Source: Harmonia axyridis (Eukaryota > Arthropoda > Insecta > Coleoptera > Coccinellidae). Taken from it: a stretch of 64,000 bases of DNA. The position numbers and the translations under genes are program-made. Positions 57,143 through 64,000 of the stretch are shown one piece after another. The first letter of the stretch is position 1. Every line of letters starts with the position of its first letter. The notes under the pieces are model-generated. The model had not been told where the DNA came from, ran no database searches, and was given only the letters and a program-made list of their open reading frames with translations. The stretch is from assembly GCF_914767665.1 (NCBI RefSeq), contig NC_059503.1, forward strand, positions 11,532,001-11,596,000, in the 5' to 3' direction.

Positions 57143-58004
57143 TATAGCAATTCATTCAGGGAACGATCGTTCAAAAAAAAAAAAAACAAGAAAGTCAACC
57201 CGATGTTCTGAATCTGATCGAACATTATTCAAACTCCAGAACATGACTCTCGCCGCCTTATTTATCCCTTTCAACCTTTAAGACCCCGACGATATTAATG
57301 GAATTAACGATTACATGGATGACCAATTATCGACTGCGTCAGCCCAGTGCCATCCATCAAGCAGGCGAGAGAAGAGACGCAACATTGTGAGTGAGGCCCA
57401 AGCCACCCCAGCCTGCCGCGATAAAGGATCGAGTTTCGTGTCACCGTAATAAATTCCGCGAAAATGATATGAAAATCAGTTCCTTCCTCTCGTCTCTTCC
57501 ACTTTTCGGGCGAGGCAACAAAGCGGCAGGAGGAAACATCAGTGTCGAGCTCGGATCACCGACGTCCATGATTCATATTCGGTGACCCCGGCGACGTCGG
57601 GAGCGTGAGTTTCCTCAAGAGCGCGGGATTGGCTTATCTGCAGCGCCCAGCCTCCTAGGATCACGGGCCTGCGACATGAAAAATAACGACTCTAATAATG
57701 CTATCAACGTTCGTCCGAACACAGCGCAAAACTAGGAATAGTCGACTTATATAACAAATCGTTGTCGGCCGTTCTGAGTGCCGGCGATGCTGGAAAATTA
57801 GTTGATGGCTATGAAAACGCATTATGATTCTCTGAGACGTGGTTTTCTTTCTGGAAGAGTTGATGGCGGACCTTCGTTCTATGTTTAGAGGGCTGTGATC
57901 TGGTTTGAACATATTTTCCCATCGTTTCGTCGCCAATGTATGAAACTCTCGAATTTTGAACCAAGAATAGTCTTGAACGACAAGGTTGAACTGACATACC
58001 GACA
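57143..58004. other. GC-rich island 57240-57680, no gene recognised
   Basis: A poly-A run (57174-57187) precedes the island. Frames such as 57391-57585 and 57661-58005 (minus, 114 codons) show no domain. Confidence 0.4.
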
Positions 58005-59045
58005 ACGAAATATTAGTCGATTTGTGTCTGCATCATAAAATTTTCTGTATTGGACATGTCAGCTGAATTCTCATCATTTGCGGAAGGTTTTAATTTTCTG
58101 CTATAATAAAAAATCTGCGGCTGAGGCACATCGAATGTTTTCAAAAACCTATTATGAGGCCGCTGTTGGTGAAACAACGTGCCGAGAGTGGTTTCAACAT
58201 CGATGATCAGCATGGCGGTGGAATAGAGAAGGTTTTCATAGATGCAGAGTTGGAGGCATTATTTGAACAAGACTCGTGTCAAACGCAACAAGAATTGGCA
58301 AGACCATTGGGAGTGATGCAACAAGCCGTTTGAAAATGTCTGAAACTCATGGGAATGATTCAAAAACAATGAAATTGGGTGTCATTCAAGTTGAAGTCGA
58401 GATATATTAAACGGCGTTTGTTTGCTTGTGAACAGCTGCTTGCAAGGCAAAGACGGAATGGATTTCATTGATTGCATTATGCATGTAGACGAAAAATGGT
58501 TTCATTACAATTATTTCAAGCGCAGATAGTGATGGGGGATATGCCAGCCATGCTTCCATGTCGACGTCCTAACCGAATATTCACGATTCCAAGGTCATGC
58601 TAAGTATTTGGTGGGACCAGCTCAGCGTAGTGTATTTATGAGTTGTTAAAACTGACTGAAATATTCACAGGCGATCGCTATTGGACGCATATTTGAAAGA
58701 TTAACGGCCGCAATACAATGAGAGACATGGAAACGTTGAAATGAAAGTCCTACTCCACCCGCTGTATTCTCCTGACATCGCTTCCTCGGACTATAACTTG
58801 TTTCGATCAATGGCATACGGCCTGACTGACCAGCACTTCCGGTCTTTTGAAGAAGTAAAAAATTGGTTTGATTCGTGGATCTCTATAAAAATGACCAGTT
58901 TTTTCAACGCAGGATTCGTACGCTGCCCGAAAGATGGGAGAAAGTAGTGACCAGACAATTCTTTGAATCAAAAAAAATATATAACCAGTTCTTTACAATA
59001 AAGCCTCGAATTTTTGAAAAAACGGCAGAAGTAAAGCTGTACGCC
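58005..59045 (+). mobile_element. Mos1/mauritiana-like mariner, left end missing (copy 7)
   Basis: It begins inside the leader (GAAATATTAGTCGATTTGTG) at about 58008 and ends with the right terminal repeat complementary to GGCGTACAGCTTTACTTCTG, with TA at 59046. Coding fragments include the helix-turn-helix (SCQTQQELARPLGVMQQAV) and, in the frame 58741-58947, LLHPLYSPDIASSDYNLF. There PSD is changed to SSD but the third catalytic Asp is kept. Many stops and frameshifts. Confidence 0.86.
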
Positions 59046-60332
59046 TATGTACATATTTCAAATTTGACGTTTTCATATCAATCTTTCAACATTGGTTGAT
59101 TGATACCGCAAATAATATAACTGTATGCCATACCATGTATATTCCACAGTTTTTCAAAATCGAAGACAAAATTAAAAAGTCAAAAAGAGACTCAGTTGTT
59201 GATGTTGATTTCATCATAAAACTTGTGCATTATCACATACCTAAATTGAATGGCCTAAATATTGTTTGTAAACTAGAGACGTAGATATCCCAGTATGAAT
59301 GTGAGATTGTTTTGAAGACACTTGAATCAAACGCTAATTTTTGTTATGCTTGCATCAGAACATCGACCACAATCCTTAGATTTGGTTCACTTCAATTTCT
59401 GTTCACCAGCTTATTCAACAGTTTATATGATCCATGAAACAAGGATTATAACACAGATATGTTAAAAAAAAGCCAGAAACGAACCATACCCAACATAATT
59501 CGTGAAATCTATCAGATTAACATGGAAGGGAACAACTATCGTCGAAAACGCACGTATCCTACCAAGATCCACTAGAAATTGAACCAATTCCATAAGCCCG
59601 AAATGACTGGGGCGGGAGAGAGCACAGATACGAGCATTGTTTTTGCATCCGAACAGCCCCTGGACGCTGTCGGCTGTGTCCCAGTCACAATTAAACTAAT
59701 TAGCCGTATGGCTGTTCTGCTACATGTCCACAGCCCGAAACTACGAAGCTGAAATTTGACAATTCCGTATGCGTGCATTCCGACCGAGAAAGCCGTCCAA
59801 TTATTTCAAAAGTAATGAGTGAATCTCTTCGAAGAATACGTGATCTCTCGAAGACGCAACTTTGTTGATTGCGTAGAGGGGGTCGATAACCTCATGGGAA
59901 ACCCGTCATCAGACTCGAAGGGATGGGGGTGGAGACAGAATCGACTGTGTGATTGTTTTGGGATGGTTGGAATAGCAGATGTGTGTAAATACTTGGACTC
60001 CTAAATGAGAGCAATTGTTACTGCCCTTTCATACGAAATTTACTGGGAAAAGATATAATTTCAATACTTTTTAGTTAGTTTTTTTTGGAGCTGGACCAGG
60101 TTTGTATCAGATTAATTGCTTTTGATTCATATCGTTTAGTCTTCTTGTAAGATTCCCTCAACTATCTCTTCTAATACTGACAGTTTTGTGGGTATATTCA
60201 CCTGTCTTATTGGACACAAATGTTTTGCAGTTTCCCATATTTTTGCAAATTGTTCTGTTCTCATTCCTCCAATGACTATATTGGTTTACGTTATTTTTTC
60301 TTTTCTGGGAATCTTCTGTAACATGAAATTTG
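59046..60332. other. No gene recognised; GC-richer at 59560-59990
   Basis: Frames of 61-68 codons without motifs on both strands. Confidence 0.5.
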
Positions 60333-60730
60333 TTATTTGTCCTTACCTTGAGCTTTTCTGATTTTCAATTCCTTCTTTTTCTTTAGGTCTTCATTCGGAA
60401 ATTTGGCAATTATCAAAGCTTCACAAAGTTCTGATACTGCAGATCTAAACAGTAGAAAGTTGTTGCAATTGTACCATTCTCTTAAGTTCTTCAACCATAA
60501 GTTCCTTATTATTCTTTCTATGGGTCTTTTGATCATTATCTTTCTCTGGATAATAAGCTGTAGCAACTGTTATTTACCTCCTCTCATAATATGTCCCGGG
60601 TATTGCAGCTTGCGCTTTTTAATAGTCAGTACCAAATTTCTTTCTTTCTGCATTTTTCGCCATACCTCACTCACTCAATCCGGTACATCTACATTTCCTA
60701 GATACTTCTTCAATCTCATTTGGTGTTATT
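60333..60730 (-). mobile_element. Non-LTR retrotransposon RT tail (family B, copy 2)
   Basis: The minus strand reads IKKRKLQYPGHIMRGGK, a stop, then in the frame 60333-60566 QLLQLIIQRKI, LWLKNLREWYNC and LFRSAVSELCEALIIAKFPN. This is the conserved tail of endonuclease/RT non-LTR ORFs (RKLQYLGHIMR ... GRRxxSWLxNLRxW ... A..KxxIAxMIANL) and matches the broken coding at 6940-7276. No catalytic part is present. Confidence 0.78.
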
Positions 60731-62244
60731 GGATTTTAAATGTTATTGCAATCATGTGGTTCCAACATCATTTCATCATTCTTTTTTACTTCTTCTTTCA
60801 ATTTTTCATTTCCAACTATAACAATTTTTTTTAATTGAGCTTGAAGAAAAAACAACTTTATAACACATCGAACAGAGCGGATCTCCGCGATTGAAGAGAA
60901 CTGACCTACCTCGCTAAACCTAACCTGCTGTTCTAATGTTCCTATCATCTATTTTCCCATTAACCATTCGACACTTTTTTGTTTGTGACTCTTTCACGAT
61001 TTCTGTAATGTGGTTTTTATGTATACCTATGTCTTTGGTATACCTATGTCTTTCATAAGAAAATCTCATATTGTTTGATAGGCGAAATTAAATTTCACTC
61101 AATATATATACCTTCGTACAGGGTTGTAGTCGACCAGTTTTCAAGCTTGTAATTTTGTAATGTTGACTTGCTTTTTCAAAATCTTCTCAGCCTTTCCTTT
61201 CAGGAAATCTGTTACAGTTTCACATTCTGAGTTTCTATAGATATGGAAAGCAACAATAAAAAAAGATTTTCAGGTCTAAGTTTTTAAGATGTTCTGAAGA
61301 TAATCTGTTACGGTGAAAGAACTTGATCTGTGAGTTTTTCCATCGTGAAGAAATATTAACTGAAACCTTATGGTCTTATACATCATCGATGTTTACACGA
61401 ACTAATCGTCTTGTCTGCATGTAACAAAAATGTCCGAGGGGCACTTCCCGAGACTAAAACAATGCAAGAATGTAGTTTGTAAAAAAACTAAAATTCCGCA
61501 TCACAAAAAATTTCGAGATATGGATTATACTCCCTTTTAATATCAAATCTACATAATCCAAATCAATTTATGTGTTCTTTTTTAAACCCCAACCCTGCTG
61601 TCTCTTTTCCGAACGCACATATCCTTCCGATGTGTCGGAGATAATACAGATTGTCATTTGTCCGGTTGACCACTGTTCGTCCAGACACTTTCCGCTGAAT
61701 ATTTCATTCGTCCCTCATATGCATTTGCATAAATATTCATCGGAACGGTCTAAACCCCTTCATAGTCAGTGTAATGCAAGGCAGCTTTTCTGTTCGTTCT
61801 TCGAATGATCCACTCGTTCAAGAGTAAAGCAGTAGGTCACTAACCCCTAAGCGTTCACCCCTCAGACAGTGGCACGTGGGACGGTATCCCCTTTTCGAAG
61901 GGGTAGTAGTCGGAATATAAATCACGAAATTGCTTGAATTTCAAGCTGGGCATACAAGGACGTTTTGCACTCTCACGTACCCACAAAAGCTGAAAACGAC
62001 ATTTGCAAATCTTTTTTTTTCCTTTTCGGATTGGAAATCGCCACAATGATATGCGTTTATTTTGGTTTCTTCCGTGTTTTAGAGTGGTATTAAGTAGAGA
62101 ATGGTTCGAATCAGAACTGCAACAGAGAAAGAATGGAAAGAGCATGTTGATGTTTTCTTTTATTTCATGTTCGAGTTATGAACAAAAATTGGAATTTTTC
62201 ATTTTCTTCATTTTGTCAATAAATACCGGTCCTGGCGCATAATA
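60731..62244. other. No gene recognised; GC-richer at 61600-61870
   Basis: Mostly AT-rich. Frames at 61572-61808 and 61855-62145 have no domain. Confidence 0.5.
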
Positions 62245-62755
62245 TACAATCTGCTTCAAATATTCCCATAAATAAAAATTTAACGAATTGAGATTTGGTA
62301 GATGTGGTGACCATGCTATCATCACCCTTGACCAATCCATTTATTCGGAAAATTTTCACTTAATCAAGCACCTACTTGTTTTCCTCTGTGTGGTGGTGTA
62401 CCTCGTATTGATACCACATACTTCCAACATTGTTGAGTTCTAGACCATCAATGGAGTCGAGAAGGTTGTTCTTCAAACAATTATACAAATCCGCATTTAA
62501 ACGATCATTTTTTATAACAACTACTGGCATCAAATCATTGTTGAAATGCTCTCCCCAAACTTTGACACCATAACGTTGCTAAAGTCGTCTTGGTTTGAAA
62601 GGTTATGAATTTTGTAGTGTCCATACATGTTTATTATGATTGTTGTTGATACCTTCGTGAAACAAACCTCGTCAGATTACATTATAGGCGAACTAAATCA
62701 TTTTTTTTGTGCATGTTGTTGAAGTACCCATCGACAAAATTCTAGTTGTCATGTA
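62245..62755 (-). mobile_element. IS630-Tc1-mariner transposase relic with lost catalytic residue
   Basis: Broken minus-strand frames give LEFCRWVLQQHAQ, then SDEVCF (first catalytic Asp), EGINNNHNKHVW, GVKVWGEHFNNDLM, MWYQYE where an FQHDGAP-like second motif belongs, and WSPHLPNLNSLNFYLWEYLK. In related transposases the last block is WPPRSPDL-PLDFFLWGYLK, so the catalytic Asp (PLD) is Asn here (SLN). A short related fragment lies at 13370-13470. No terminal repeats were found. Confidence 0.65.
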
Positions 62756-63930
62756 AACATATAATGAACATATTTATGTTCATTCCTTCTGCAATTCAAA
62801 CGAACAAATCATTTCAAATTCTTGGAACTTCTGAATATATGTTCATAGGAAAAAAATGTTCGTAATGGTCATATCTATCATTCGTCAAAATGTTTGTAAA
62901 TTGATATTTTGAAAAGGACTTCTTTTGAAAGCAGAAGAATTCAATCAACTATCATGATTGCTTGAAATAGCTGGACATACATTTTCTATGTTGATTGTGA
63001 TATTTTATATCATTTGAATTGGTATCACTTTTTAGTTTCCCTTGAAAATACTCGTGCTCTTATATTCCGCTAGATAATAGACGTTATTTAATCACAGCTT
63101 ACCGGACGAGTCATACTTCAACCGATAAACAGCCTGGATTCAGATAATGAGGAAAATGAATACTGTGGGTAAATGCTAAAGTGGTTTTTGCCATATTGCA
63201 CAAATATTGATCCACTTTTTGGGTTGAATGTGTTTTTGATAAGCATGATAAAATCCATACTATCCGGGATACCAAATGTGAGATTGATGATACCTTCAAT
63301 TCTTCCACTTATTATGTTTCCATTAAACATCCTATGTAGGTCAATTCCATCGTATTTCAGGAGTAATATTCAAATGTTTATTGTATTCAATTTTTAAATG
63401 AAAGTAAATGGACTTCAACAGGTTATGCCATGTAAAATGCTCCAAAACAATAAATATTTGATATGAATCGAATATCCGAAATTATGAAAAAGAAGGTATT
63501 ATACATATAACAATTTTCATCAGAATCAATAGTGTATAGGTGTTTTGTTAATATTTGTGAAGACTTGCTAAGGAATTTCAACTCAATAAAATCATTACCA
63601 TACACCATTTCATCTAATATAAATGTTGACGCTCATAGGTGTTCTTTGTAAGTTCAAGGTTAACTAAATATTGATTAGTATATAGACTCAACGCAATATG
63701 TGGTATTCGATTCTTCCTCTGTGAATGACAACTACAATGGTTGTTTATATTATAGTCGTTAAAGCTTTCTCATTATATTTTCTCTGTTTGTTACCTTCGT
63801 TACAGAGTAGGATTTTGCGAGACTTATTATTCGAATGAGTTATTTGATTGGACATTATTCAAGTAAAAACGTTGAATATACCAAAAAAATATCACATCTC
63901 GCAGACAATTTATCAATTCTGGAAAAGGTA
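62756..63930. other. No gene recognised; one protein-like minus-strand frame
   Basis: The minus frame 63118-63330 (70 codons) contains GRIEGIINLTFGIPDSMDF and ends in a stop. It looks more protein-like than its neighbours and stays open about 13 codons upstream of its ATG, but I recognise no family and see no splice support. The rest is AT-rich. Confidence 0.35.
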
Positions 63931-63931
63931 T

Positions 63932-64000
63932 CTCCTCGAGCGGGACTCGAACCTGCAACCTCCGAATCACTAATCCTCTGCTCTAACCAATCGAGCTACC
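63932..64000 (-). tRNA. tRNA-like gene, truncated by the window edge, loop reads AGT (Thr)
   Basis: Read on the minus strand this has an A box (TAGCTCGATTGG...AGAGC), a perfect B box (GGTTCGAGTCC), a T arm GCAGG/CCCGC with one mismatch, and a 3' acceptor strand TCGAGGA. Its partner bases 6-7 (GG) are the last two bases in the window. A TTTT pol III terminator follows about 6 bases downstream (63923-63926). The anticodon loop TTAGTGA would give AGT (Thr), but the stem pairs poorly (about three of five). It may therefore be a decayed tRNA copy or the head of a tRNA-derived SINE. Confidence 0.6.

Noticed and set aside
57661..58005. 114-codon minus frame next to a mariner copy
   Set aside because: A second minus frame (57809-57997) overlaps it in another phase, it lies in a GC-rich island, and no motif is present.
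1..64000. Bacterial-style operon, defence system, prophage or viral insertion
   Set aside because: No long co-directional frames, no Shine-Dalgarno pattern and no viral hallmark genes; all strong protein signals are transposases, retroelement tails or recombinase-like scraps.

Overview
This window looks like AT-rich nuclear DNA from an insect or close arthropod relative. A beetle is possible, but I could not fix the order. The reasons are eukaryotic: no operons or long bacterial frames, decayed DNA transposons of the IS630-Tc1-mariner superfamily, several 5'-truncated non-LTR retrotransposon ends, foldback and MITE-like repeats, and a pol III gene-like element at the right edge. Most open frames are transposase or reverse-transcriptase remnants, or chance frames. 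No complete host gene can be called. One candidate host exon stands out at 31737-32177 on the minus strand.

Layout. 0-10 kb: a Crypton-like recombinase remnant (748), two non-LTR tails (1995-2722, 6940-7650), a 360-bp tandem duplication (4957-5615), and GTGAGTTAT hairpins (8.98-9.32 kb). 10-16 kb: two nearly identically truncated I/R1-type insertions in opposite orientation with readable target-site duplications (TSDs), a MITE, a perfect 56-bp-arm palindrome, and mariner copy 1 (15146-16105). 17-28 kb: rosa-like (DD41D) copy A, a 644-bp foldback, non-LTR tails, a Crypton-like C-terminus, and a 790-bp foldback with ~300-bp arms. 28-38 kb: a Tc1 element (29699-30763), a second Crypton-like remnant, the candidate exon, two Mos1-like mariners and rosa-like copy B. 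38-48 kb: two more non-LTR ends, a DD41D relic, a 464-bp tandem duplication carrying nested insertions, a Mos1-like copy and mariner copy 2 (45810-47018). 48-64 kb: rosa-like copy C, four Mos1-like copies, another non-LTR tail, a transposase relic with its last catalytic Asp lost, and a truncated tRNA-like gene.

Element families. (1) A mariner DD34D family with TTAGGCCAATTG ends, two copies. (2) A Mos1/mauritiana-type mariner with GGYGTACAACTTTGC ends, seven copies. (3) A rosa-type DD41D family with GGGTGTTTTTTT ends, three copies, all internally deleted. (4) One Tc1 DD34E element. (5) At least four non-LTR lineages seen only as 3' ends. (6) Crypton-like tyrosine recombinase fragments. Between them lie moderately GC-rich islands (for example 20.75-21.25, 33.1-33.7, 42.4-42.75, 49.75-50.2 and 57.25-57.7 kb) with no recognisable gene. 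They could be conserved regulatory DNA or introns of a large host gene.

I found no CRISPR array, operon, defence system or clearly new multi-gene system. The observations most worth following are the candidate exon, the recurrent internal deletion in the DD41D copies, the twin truncations of the I/R1-type element, and the large palindromic repeats.
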